DNA from: an uncultured Eubacteriales bacterium
GTDB lineage: Bacteria; Bacillota; Clostridia; Lachnospirales; Anaerotignaceae
Length of the DNA stretch: 5,652 bases
NCBI GenBank assembly: GCA_934256695.1
Contig: CAKQPE010000123.1
Location: 1 to 5,652, forward strand
Direction of reading: 5' to 3'
Position 1 is the stretch's first letter, and each line of letters opens with the position of its first letter. The notes beneath the pieces were generated by a model. That model made no database searches and was not told the DNA's origin. It saw nothing but the letters and a program-made list of their open reading frames with translations. The position numbers and the translations under genes are program-made. Positions 1-5,638 of this stretch are shown piece by piece.

Positions 1-98
1 ATACAGCTGTCTTTAAGACGCACTTGCTCCACATGGTCACCGCAAAGTTCTTCCCCGTGTTTTGTAAGACTGTCAAAAGAGGTGTCTATAAAATACAT
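1..98 (-). CDS. SpoIIE-family PP2C-type serine phosphatase, N-terminal fragment
   Basis: Only the first 32 codons are in the window; the gene continues past the left edge. The ATG at 98-96 directly follows the TAA stop of the hydrogenase-like gene with no base between. A ribosome binding site (AAGGTG, 109-104) lies inside the end of that gene, five bases before the ATG, so the two are probably translationally coupled. The visible protein starts MYFIDTSFDSL and contains HGEELCGD at residues 14-21. This resembles the start of the short SpoIIE-like phosphatases that follow PAS/hydrogenase-like proteins in Clostridia, where a GEELCGD-like segment precedes the first metal-binding Asp region. Known for the family: Mn/Mg-dependent dephosphorylation of serine or threonine on partner proteins such as anti-sigma-factor antagonists. 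The catalytic aspartates are outside the window, so the call rests on the N-terminal motif plus gene order. Its target cannot be seen. Confidence 0.7.
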   Translation of the reverse strand, partial: MYFIDTSFDSLTKHGEELCGDHVEQVRLKDSC

Positions 99-1811
99 TT
101 AATCACCTTCTTCTTTAAGAACAACATCTTTAAGCCTGTTAAGAACAACCTTTGTTTCTGCTGTTGTCTCACCAAGGAGGCTTGCTATTTCCTGTGCTAC
201 CCTCATCTGTTTTTCAATTACGTTTTGTGCCGTTTCAACCGTATGCATTTTCAGCTTTGCAAGCTCTGCCTTACGGTTTTCTTCCTGTGTTATATCCTGC
301 ATAAGTACAAATATCTCATCACCTTCAATATACACAATATTGGCTATTACCGTAAGATTTTTATCTCTCAGACGCATTTTTACGTTAAGAATATCATTTT
401 TTATATTAAGTGCCTGTTGATAAATATCATGCCCTGCATTAAATATATCTACAGGCTTTCCTACTGCTTCTTCGTTTCTGAAACCCAGTTTTCTCTCCCC
501 GACGGGATTAATCTGAAGGACTTTAAGGTTCTTATCGAGAAGGAACAAAATATTTATTGAATTTCTGAAAAACAAATCACCTATCCTTCGTGCTTTTTCC
601 TGAAGATTAGGCCAACAGGTCTCAACCGATGCCATGCCGTTATATACGGCAACGGCTTTTTCACGGCAGGTATTATATCCGCAGGCACCGCAATTAAATT
701 CATCAGCCGGAGTTTTTCTTCCCATAGAAGAAAGAATTTCTCTCATTTCTGCCTCATCAGGTATTTTGTTCGGGACATCTTTTGTTTCAAACTGATAGCT
801 TGTATCTATATTGCTCCAGTCTATTTTTTCGCTTTTTATTCCCCAACCGCCTTTTTCGGCAAATGATTCTATTTTTTGTCTTCGGCAGAAAAGTCCGTTT
901 GCATCCCACGGTATAAACGGTCCGTTTATGCATGACTCTGTACAGGCAGATATACCTATATAACAGTTTTCAAGAGTACCGTTTTCTATACTTGTAAAAA
1001 GTTCTTTTATTTTGTCCATTCCGCTTACACGAAGTACACCATAGCCGTTGCCTTCTATAGTTTTTGTAAGAGATGGCCACATATCTCCCGATATTGAATA
1101 GGTTTGTCCGGAATGAGCCGGTACAACATCAGGAACGGAAGGCGGCATTACACTCATAACAACTTCTTTTTTCCTAAACATTTTCAGTATTTCAACAAAA
1201 GTTATATGTGCGTCTACCTCTGCACCTTCCTTAGGGAAAGTTTCATATTTTTTGCTGAGACAAGGGCCTATGTAAACTGCCATGCAGTCTGGATATTTTT
1301 CCTTTATTACCCTTCCCATAAGTACCATAGGTGACGCTATAGGCATAAGATATTTTAAAATATCATGGTGATATTTTTCAATAAAAATATATGTTGCCGG
1401 GCAAGTGCTTGAAATAAAGTATTTCTGCTTTCCGGCATTTTTATTTATGTAGTCAATGTAAAGGTCTGTAACTTTTTCAGATGCTGCGGCACACTCCAAA
1501 ACAGAATCAAAGCCGAGTTCTCTTAAAGCTGCAATAAACTTTGCCGGTTCTTTAAAAGTACCTATATACGCTGAATCTAAAACAGCTACAACCTTCTTTC
1601 CGTGTTCTATTGAGTTTAAAACCTTGTCCACATCATTTTGAACATTTCTTGCATGCTGAGGACAAGCCTCAAAACATCTTCCGCAGGCAATGCATCTTGT
1701 CTCGGATATTTTTGCTTCATTGTTCAAAAACCTTATTGCGTTTACAGGACATTCCCTTACGCATTTGTTGCAGTTTCTGCAGTTTGATACGGTAAAGTTA
1801 AAAAGTCTCAT
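99..1811 (-). CDS. [FeFe]-hydrogenase-like iron-sulfur sensor with PAS domain (HydS type)
   Basis: 570 aa, cytoplasmic, with no signal peptide or membrane segment. Residues 11-50 carry two [4Fe-4S] ferredoxin motifs (C11/C14/C17/C21 and C40/C43/C46/C50). Residues about 70-340 are a hydrogenase large-subunit domain: the H-cluster cysteines appear to be C137 (SSTCP), C184 (GPCLSKKYE), C290 and C294 (ACTESCINGP). K187 matches the lysine that contacts the H-cluster in catalytic enzymes. The proton-transfer cysteine before C137 is T136, and the two methionines usually flanking the cluster are G182 and S288, a pattern known from sensory rather than catalytic hydrogenases. C374/C377/C382/C399 form a further Cys motif of the PF04060 4Fe-4S type. 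Residues about 408-508 look like a PAS domain, followed by a charged helical tail (about 510-570) that may contact a partner. The ATG overlaps the preceding TAA by one base (TAATG) and has AGGAAG nine bases upstream. Likely role: sensing H2 or redox state and signalling to the adjacent phosphatase (inference). It is unlikely to be a main H2-producing enzyme. Confidence 0.88.
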   Translation of the reverse strand: MRLFNFTVSNCRNCNKCVRECPVNAIRFLNNEAKISETRCIACGRCFEACPQHARNVQNDVDKVLNSIEHGKKVVAVLDSAYIGTFKEPAKFIAALRELGFDSVLECAAASEKVTDLYIDYINKNAGKQKYFISSTCPATYIFIEKYHHDILKYLMPIASPMVLMGRVIKEKYPDCMAVYIGPCLSKKYETFPKEGAEVDAHITFVEILKMFRKKEVVMSVMPPSVPDVVPAHSGQTYSISGDMWPSLTKTIEGNGYGVLRVSGMDKIKELFTSIENGTLENCYIGISACTESCINGPFIPWDANGLFCRRQKIESFAEKGGWGIKSEKIDWSNIDTSYQFETKDVPNKIPDEAEMREILSSMGRKTPADEFNCGACGYNTCREKAVAVYNGMASVETCWPNLQEKARRIGDLFFRNSINILFLLDKNLKVLQINPVGERKLGFRNEEAVGKPVDIFNAGHDIYQQALNIKNDILNVKMRLRDKNLTVIANIVYIEGDEIFVLMQDITQEENRKAELAKLKMHTVETAQNVIEKQMRVAQEIASLLGETTAETKVVLNRLKDVVLKEEGD

Positions 1812-2056
1812 TATACAGCACTTCCTTTTACTGTTTCTTCAAAGAATTTCTCTGCTGTCTCCGGAAGAACGGTATAAATCTCCTCTCTGTATTTTACACA
1901 AACAGCTCCTTCGCAGTTGCCAAGGCAGAAGGTAGCCTTTACTTTAAGTTTGTCTTTAAGGTCATTTTCGGCTATAAGGCTGTTGAGCTTGTTTATAATC
2001 TCATATGAGCCTTTAAGATGACAAACACTTCCTATACATACTTGAATATCAGTCAT
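1811..2056 (-). CDS. Thioredoxin-fold [2Fe-2S] ferredoxin-like protein (NuoE/HydC-like)
   Basis: 81 aa when started at the ATG at 2056. Four cysteines have the spacing of the thioredoxin-like [2Fe-2S] family (NuoE C-terminal domain, HydC, Clostridium pasteurianum-type 2Fe-2S ferredoxin): CIGSVC near the N-terminus, followed by HLKG, and CLGNC about 32 residues later, with an extra Cys (GAVC) five residues further. This is a stand-alone domain without the NuoE N-terminal helical part. A GTG nine bases upstream (2065-2063) would add three residues, but it lies inside the Shine-Dalgarno sequence AAAGGGTG (2072-2065). That site is eight bases from the ATG, so the ATG is preferred. It is the first gene of the sensor operon and its stop overlaps the next start. 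Likely role: one-electron carrier to or from the hydrogenase-like sensor (inference from context). Confidence 0.85.
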   Translation of the reverse strand: MTDIQVCIGSVCHLKGSYEIINKLNSLIAENDLKDKLKVKATFCLGNCEGAVCVKYREEIYTVLPETAEKFFEETVKGSAV

Positions 2057-2064
2057 ATTTTTCA

Positions 2065-2072
2065 CACCCTTT
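2065..2072 (-). promoter_or_regulatory. Ribosome binding site deciding the start of the ferredoxin-like gene
   Basis: The minus strand reads AAAGGGTG, then eight bases, then ATG at 2056. A GTG start at 2065 would overlap this site, so the downstream ATG is the better start. Confidence 0.6.
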
Positions 2073-2106
2073 TCAATAAAATTTAGGCAATAATTGTTTT
2101 AAGTCC

Positions 2107-2135
2107 AATATACCATTTATCTTTGATTTTTACAA
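2107..2135 (-). promoter_or_regulatory. Candidate sigma-A-type promoter of the sensor operon
   Basis: On the minus strand, TTGTAA (2135-2130) is followed by a 17-base spacer and TATATT (2112-2107). These match four of six and five of six consensus bases with ideal spacing. Transcription would start near 2100, giving a leader of about 44 bases before the ATG at 2056. A weaker alternative is TTGGAC (2109-2104 area) with TAAATT 17 bases on. The -35 element begins one base beyond the hairpin that follows purD, so the two operons are tightly packed. The call is by pattern only, in A+T-rich DNA where chance matches are common. Confidence 0.45.
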
Positions 2136-2136
2136 T

Positions 2137-2173
2137 AATTATGCCGCAGGAAATAATTTCGAGCGGCATAATT
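2137..2173 (-). terminator. Hairpin after purD, probable terminator
   Basis: A perfect 11-bp inverted repeat (AATTATGCCGC at 2137-2147, GCGGCATAATT at 2163-2173) encloses 15 bases. Inside, GAAA (2150-2153) can pair with TTTC (2157-2160) across an AG/GA mismatch, making a longer stem. It lies about 70 bases after the purD stop and is the only GC-rich block in an otherwise A+T spacer. On the minus strand the GC core is followed by TAATTATTGT, which is U-rich but not a clean U tract. The plus-strand side is also A/T-rich. It may be a weak terminator, an RNA 3'-end stabiliser or a protein-binding palindrome. Confidence 0.5.
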
Positions 2174-2210
2174 TAATATTTTAATAATTTTTAACAATAA
2201 ATTTAATATT
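2170..2210. repeat. Pair of 11-bp direct repeats in the purD 3' spacer
   Basis: AATTTAATATT occurs at 2170-2180 and again at 2200-2210, 30 bases apart. The spacer is nearly pure A/T, so this may be chance, although the 30-base spacing puts both copies on roughly the same helix face. No function is claimed. Confidence 0.35.
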
Positions 2211-2243
2211 AATATTTCACTTTATTAGATTAAAAATGCTGTA

Positions 2244-3509
2244 TCAATATTTTTTAATACCTATATCATGTCTGAAATGTTTTTTCTCAAAGTTTACAAT
2301 ATCAACACCTTCATAAGCAATCTTTCTTGCTTCGTCAAGGTCTTTTCCTATGCCTGTAATACCAAGCACACGACCGCCGTTTGTAACAAGCTTTCCGTCT
2401 TTGAGTGCTGTTCCTGCATGGAAAACAACAATATCGTCTCTCTTTGCCACTTCATCAAGACCTGTTATCTCAAAGCCTTTTTCGTATGAAACAGGGTATC
2501 CGCCGCTTGCCTCAACTACACATACGGCAGCATTGTCGTACCACTCTATGTTCATCTTATCAAGAGTTGTGTCTACGCAGGCTTCCATTATCTCAAGCAT
2601 ATCTGTTTTAAGTCTTGGGAGAATAACCTGTGTTTCAGGATCGCCAAAACGTGCATTGTACTCTATAACCTTCATTCCGTCCTTTGTAAGCATAAGGCCA
2701 AAATAAAGAATACCTACAAATGTACGGCCTTCTGCTGCCATAGCCGCAACTGTTGGCTTAAATATCTTTTCCATACATTCGTCATTGATTTCCTTTGTAT
2801 ATATACGGCTTGGAGAAAATGTTCCCATACCGCCTGTGTTAAGACCCTCGTCATTATCAAAGGCTCTCTTGTGATCCTGTGCGGAAACCATAGGTACAAC
2901 CGTCTTTCCGTCACAGAAAGAAAGAACGCTTACCTCAGGGCCTGTAAGGAATTCTTCTATTACTACTTTGCTGCCTGATGCACCGAACTTCTTATCTACC
3001 ATTATTTCGTCAAGAGCGGCTACAGCCTCATCATGAGTATTACAGATAAGAACGCCTTTGCCGAGAGCAAGTCCGTCTGCTTTAACAACTACAGGTACGC
3101 TCTGGCTTAAAACATACGCCTTTGCCTCATCATAGTTATCGAAAGTTTCGTATTTAGCTGTAGGTATGCCGTATTTTTTCATAAGGTCTTTTGAAAAAGC
3201 CTTGCTGCCTTCTATTATGGCCGCATTTTTTCTTGGACCGAATACTTTAAGGCCTTCCGCCTCAAAAGCATCTACAACACCTGCAACAAGAGGATCGTCC
3301 ATACCGATTATTGTAAAATCAATTTTCTCGTCTTTAGCAAACTTAACAAGTTTATCTATTTCCATAGCAGCTATAGGCACGCACTCTGCGTCCTTTGCTA
3401 TGCCTGCATTGCCCGGAGCACAATATATTTTATCAGCCTTAGGGCTCTGTTTAAGCTTCCATACAATGGCGTGTTCCCTTCCGCCGCTGCCTACTACCAA
3501 AACCTTCAT
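2244..3509 (-). CDS. purD: Phosphoribosylamine-glycine ligase (GAR synthetase)
   Basis: Catalyses ATP-dependent joining of glycine to 5-phosphoribosylamine to give GAR, step 2 of de novo purine synthesis in the cytoplasm. 421 aa, normal full length for monofunctional PurD. The N-terminal domain has GSGGREHA at residues 7-14. The ATP-grasp core has KADGLALGKGV (143-153), a GPEVSV segment near 190 and the DHKRAFDNDEGLNTGGMG loop (212-229). The family signature RFGDPETQ is at 287-294, and the C-terminal domain (about 325-421) includes GGRVLGITG. No key motif is missing. The ATG overlaps the purN TAA by one base (TAATG), and GGAGG lies eight bases upstream inside purN, so it is likely co-translated with purN. 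It ends with TGA and is the last gene of the purMND run. Confidence 0.97.
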   Translation of the reverse strand: MKVLVVGSGGREHAIVWKLKQSPKADKIYCAPGNAGIAKDAECVPIAAMEIDKLVKFAKDEKIDFTIIGMDDPLVAGVVDAFEAEGLKVFGPRKNAAIIEGSKAFSKDLMKKYGIPTAKYETFDNYDEAKAYVLSQSVPVVVKADGLALGKGVLICNTHDEAVAALDEIMVDKKFGASGSKVVIEEFLTGPEVSVLSFCDGKTVVPMVSAQDHKRAFDNDEGLNTGGMGTFSPSRIYTKEINDECMEKIFKPTVAAMAAEGRTFVGILYFGLMLTKDGMKVIEYNARFGDPETQVILPRLKTDMLEIMEACVDTTLDKMNIEWYDNAAVCVVEASGGYPVSYEKGFEITGLDEVAKRDDIVVFHAGTALKDGKLVTNGGRVLGITGIGKDLDEARKIAYEGVDIVNFEKKHFRHDIGIKKY

Positions 3510-4135
3510 TACAAAAGCCTCCTAACTTTGTTGCCTTCTACCTTAATTTTTCCTTCGGATATAAGTTTAACAGCCTCCGGGAATATTTTCCATTCAGCCT
3601 GTTCCATAACTCTTTTCTGAAGTATTTCAGGTGTGTCATCGTCTTCTATATAAACAGCCTTCTGAAGTATTATAGGGCCTGCATCTGTTTCTTCATTTAC
3701 AAAATGTACTGTTGCACCTGTAACCTTTACACCCTTTTCAAGAGCGGCCTCATGTACTTTAAGACCGTAAAAACCATCTCCGCAAAATGACGGAATAAGT
3801 GCAGGGTGAATATTTATTATTCTGTTTTTATATTTTTCCGTAAATGATTTTCCCAAAACAGTCATAAAACCTGCAAGAACAATAAGCTCAACACCGAACT
3901 TATCAAGATGTTCTTCCATTGCCTTTAAAAATTCTTCTTCGTTCGAGTAATCCTTTTTTCTTATACATACTCCGTTTATACCGTATTTTTCGGCTCTTTT
4001 AAGTGCATAAGCCTCCGGATTACTGCTTATTACAGTAACAACCTGTGCGTTTGTTATGTAACCGTTTTCTATATTGTCAAGTATTGCCTGAAGATTTGTT
4101 CCTCCGCCGGAAACAAGAACTCCTATTTTAAGCAT
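3509..4135 (-). CDS. purN: Phosphoribosylglycinamide formyltransferase (GART, folate-dependent)
   Basis: Transfers a formyl group from 10-formyltetrahydrofolate to GAR, giving FGAR (step 3 of purine synthesis). 208 aa, the usual length. The phosphate-binding loop SGGGTNLQ is at residues 9-16. The catalytic set is present: N108 and H110 in NIHPALIPSF and D151 in NEETDAGPI, matching N106, H108 and D144 of the E. coli enzyme. It is the folate-dependent type, not the formate/ATP-dependent PurT. The start at 4135 lies 13 bases inside the end of purM, with AAAGAGG seven bases before the ATG, again within purM. Its product-forming partner PurD is directly downstream, overlapping by one base. Confidence 0.97.
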   Translation of the reverse strand: MLKIGVLVSGGGTNLQAILDNIENGYITNAQVVTVISSNPEAYALKRAEKYGINGVCIRKKDYSNEEEFLKAMEEHLDKFGVELIVLAGFMTVLGKSFTEKYKNRIINIHPALIPSFCGDGFYGLKVHEAALEKGVKVTGATVHFVNEETDAGPIILQKAVYIEDDDTPEILQKRVMEQAEWKIFPEAVKLISEGKIKVEGNKVRRLL

Positions 4136-5166
4136 ACCTCTACCTCTTTTTCTTCATTTTTTGTAATCTTGCCGATAACATAAGCCTTTTCGCCCATTTC
4201 TTCAACAGCGGCAAGAATCTTTTCGGCATTTTCTTTATCGGCTACAAGCACCATACCGATACCCATATTAAATGTGTTATACATATGTGCTCTTTCGATG
4301 TCTCCTCTTTTCTGCATAAGTTCAAAAATAGGAAGCACAGGCCATGTTCCTTCTTCTATTGTTGCACAAAGACCTTTGCCTTTAGGAATACATCTTGGAA
4401 TATTTTCGATAAATCCGCCGCCTGTAATGTTGCTTATACCTTTTATTTCGGCTTTCTTCATAAGAGAAAGAATTTCTTTTACATATATTTTTGTAGGTGT
4501 AAGAAGGCTTTCGCCGATAGTCATTCCAAGCTCGTCAACATATTCTTTTGCATATTCTTCAATAGGTTCAAATACCTTTCTTACAAGTGAATATCCGTTT
4601 GAATGAACACCGCTTGAAGGAAGACCTATAATAACATCGCCTTCAACTATTTTTTCACCGTTTATAATATCTTTTTTATCAATAATACCTACGGCAAAAC
4701 CTGCCATATCGTATTCGTCTACAGGATAGAAACCAGGCATTTCAGCTGTTTCACCGCCGATAAGGGCGCATCCGCTCTGACGGCAGCCTTCCGCAACACC
4801 GCTTACTATATTTGCAATTCTTTCCGGTATGTTTTTTCCGCAAGCTATATAGTCAAGGAAAAACAAAGGCTGTGCTCCGTTACATATAATATCGTTTACA
4901 CACATTGCAACACAGTCAATTCCAACTGTATCATGCTTATCCTGAACAAAAGCAAGTCTGAGCTTTGTTCCTACACCGTCTGTACCTGAAATAAGAACAG
5001 GCTCTTCCATTCCTTTAAAGCTGCCTAATGTAAACAGACCGCCAAAACCGCCTATATCTGTAAGTACCTCACTTCTGAATGTACTTTTTACGTGTTTTCT
5101 CATAAGCTTTACAGCTTCGTATCCGGCTTCTACGTCAACACCGGCATTCTTGTAATCAAGACCCAT
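4123..5166 (-). CDS. purM: Phosphoribosylformylglycinamidine cyclo-ligase (AIR synthetase)
   Basis: Closes the imidazole ring: FGAM plus ATP gives AIR (step 5 of purine synthesis), acting as a dimer in the cytoplasm. 347 aa, standard for the family. Visible motifs are SGTDGVGTKL (60-69), the GIDCVAMCVNDI segment (82-93), GGETAEMPGFY (137-147), GLPSSGVHSNGYSL (181-194), TGGGFIENIPR (248-258) and NTFNMGIGM (297-305). The start is supported by a strong AAGGAGG (5182-5176) nine bases before the ATG and by the family-typical opening (LDYKNAGVDVEAG). It is the first visible gene of the purMND operon, with candidate promoters within 100 bases upstream. No PurR or riboswitch control could be established from sequence. 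Confidence 0.97.
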   Translation of the reverse strand: MGLDYKNAGVDVEAGYEAVKLMRKHVKSTFRSEVLTDIGGFGGLFTLGSFKGMEEPVLISGTDGVGTKLRLAFVQDKHDTVGIDCVAMCVNDIICNGAQPLFFLDYIACGKNIPERIANIVSGVAEGCRQSGCALIGGETAEMPGFYPVDEYDMAGFAVGIIDKKDIINGEKIVEGDVIIGLPSSGVHSNGYSLVRKVFEPIEEYAKEYVDELGMTIGESLLTPTKIYVKEILSLMKKAEIKGISNITGGGFIENIPRCIPKGKGLCATIEEGTWPVLPIFELMQKRGDIERAHMYNTFNMGIGMVLVADKENAEKILAAVEEMGEKAYVIGKITKNEEKEVEVCLK

Positions 5167-5210
5167 ACTTTTGTTCCTCCTTAAAAGCTATCTCAGCATA
5201 ATAACTGCTT

Positions 5211-5216
5211 ATTATA
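5211..5216 (-). promoter_or_regulatory. Perfect -10 hexamer upstream of purM (alternative promoter)
   Basis: The minus strand reads TATAAT exactly, about 45 bases before the purM ATG. At 17 bases upstream only ATAAAA is available as a -35 element, which is poor. It could be a promoter helped by an activator, or a chance match in A+T-rich DNA. Confidence 0.35.
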
Positions 5217-5232
5217 ATATCATTATTATTTA

Positions 5233-5261
5233 TTTTTATCATAGACATAAATAAAAGTCAA
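5233..5261 (-). promoter_or_regulatory. Candidate promoter of purMND
   Basis: On the minus strand, TTGACT (5261-5256, five of six consensus bases) is followed by a 17-base spacer and TAAAAA (5238-5233). The spacer ends in TGA, giving an extended -10 (TGn). Transcription would start near 5226 and leave a leader of about 60 bases. The hexamers lie just downstream of the hairpin with T run at 5274-5295, which fits a terminator-then-promoter order. Confidence 0.45.
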
Positions 5262-5273
5262 GAAATCGACGGC

Positions 5274-5295
5274 AAAAACCGCGGACTCTGTCCGC
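5274..5295 (-). terminator. Hairpin followed by T run, possible intrinsic terminator
   Basis: On the minus strand a 6-bp GC-rich stem (GCGGAC, loop AGA, GTCCGC) is followed by GG and five Ts. It sits just upstream of the purMND -35 element. It may end transcription entering from the right, or act as an attenuator if the true promoter is further upstream. The stem is short and two Gs separate it from the T run, so confidence is moderate. Confidence 0.42.
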
Positions 5296-5300
5296 ACCTG

Positions 5301-5320
5301 CAATTTTTTGAAAAAAATTG
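5301..5320. repeat. A/T-rich 9-bp inverted repeat
   Basis: CAATTTTTT (5301-5309) and AAAAAATTG (5312-5320) are perfect inverted copies around GA. The stem is almost all A-T. It lies between the hairpin at 5281-5295 and the longer inverted repeat at 5326-5378. It could be an intrinsic bend or part of a terminator cluster. Confidence 0.4.
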
Positions 5321-5325
5321 AGTAA

Positions 5326-5378
5326 AACTTTTGTCAAATCATATGACAAAGTCATGTGATTTTGTTGACTAAAAAGTT
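5326..5378. repeat. Long imperfect inverted repeat upstream of purMND
   Basis: The arms pair in three blocks. The inner block is AATCATATGAC (5337-5347) with GTCATGTGATT (5351-5361), 11 pairs with one G-T, around an AAA loop. The middle block is GTCA (5333-5336) with TGAC (5366-5369) across a four-base bulge. The outer block is AACTTTT (5326-5332) with AAAAGTT (5372-5378) across a two-base bulge. In total 22 pairs form over 53 bases. It may be a regulator-binding palindrome or a folded RNA leader; no known family was recognised. Confidence 0.5.
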
Positions 5379-5420
5379 ATATAAAACAACAAATTCCGTA
5401 AATATCCGAAAAATTGCAAT

Positions 5421-5454
5421 AAATTCAATTACAAAATAAAATATTATTGAATTT
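5421..5454. repeat. 9-bp inverted repeat in A/T-rich segment
   Basis: AAATTCAAT (5421-5429) and ATTGAATTT (5446-5454) are perfect inverted copies 16 bases apart. The surrounding DNA is nearly all A/T, so chance is possible. Confidence 0.3.
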
Positions 5455-5489
5455 TGTACTGAATTTTTTATATAAACTGTCATCGAAAA

Positions 5490-5638
5490 ATAAGACTAAC
5501 CCTTCCGTCACTGCGTGACACCTTCCCTTTCATGGACGGCTAAAAGCAATGCAAAATCTTTACCGAAAAACGCAATGAAATTGTGTTTTGATAAAAGTTT
5601 CCGTCCACCCTTTTCAAAGGGTGGTCAGGGCGTCTTAT
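5490..5638. repeat. MITE-like or REP-like element with inverted ends and three nested hairpins
   Basis: The 149-bp unit begins ATAAGAC (5490-5496) and ends with the inverse GTCTTAT (5632-5638). Next inward, CCCT (5500-5503) matches AGGG (5627-5630), and TGGACGG (5533-5539) matches CCGTCCA (5601-5607). Three hairpins are nested inside: GTCAC/GTGAC (5507-5519, loop TGC), a central 10-bp stem AAAACGCAAT/ATTGTGTTTT (5567-5589, loop GAA, one G-T pair), and CCACCCTTT/AAAGGGTGG (5605-5624). It has no coding capacity. TA flanks the AGAC/GTCT ends, as expected for a TA-targeting (IS630/Tc1-type) mobiliser, though TA is also part of the inverted repeat, so a duplication cannot be proven. Its C-rich strand resembles short intergenic palindromes I recall from clostridial genomes. 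The 5605-5624 hairpin could also serve as a terminator for a gene beyond the right edge. Confidence 0.55.

Noticed and set aside
24..560. Plus-strand open frame of 178 codons opposite the C-terminal part of the hydrogenase-like gene
   Set aside because: The product is rich in Cys, Phe and Tyr with no recognisable domain, has no good ribosome site, and lies wholly opposite a well-supported gene. It is a shadow of the minus-strand frame.
2057..2065. GTG start at 2065 adding three residues to the ferredoxin-like protein
   Set aside because: The GTG lies inside the Shine-Dalgarno sequence; the ATG at 2056 has correct spacing and gives a family-typical N-terminus.
3166..3525. Plus-strand open frame opposite the start of purD
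   Set aside because: It mirrors purD codons in the complementary frame, has low-complexity Ser/Ala/Leu content and no family motif.
4274..4606. Two overlapping plus-strand open frames opposite purM
   Set aside because: Both are fully inside purM on the other strand, have no recognisable domain, and purM is complete and conserved.
5332..5337. Perfect minus-strand TTGACA as a -35 element
   Set aside because: No acceptable -10 hexamer lies 16-18 bases downstream (TTTTCA there), and the hexamer is part of the long inverted repeat.
5402..5414. PurBox-like sequence (ATATCCGAAAAAT) resembling the PurR site AWWWCCGAACWWT with one mismatch
   Set aside because: It is a single copy in A/T-rich DNA, about 140 bases upstream of the candidate -35 element, with no properly spaced second box. 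It is too weak to call an operator.
5490..5638. CRISPR array
   Set aside because: The repeats here are inverted and nested, not evenly spaced direct repeats with unique spacers, and no cas gene is present.
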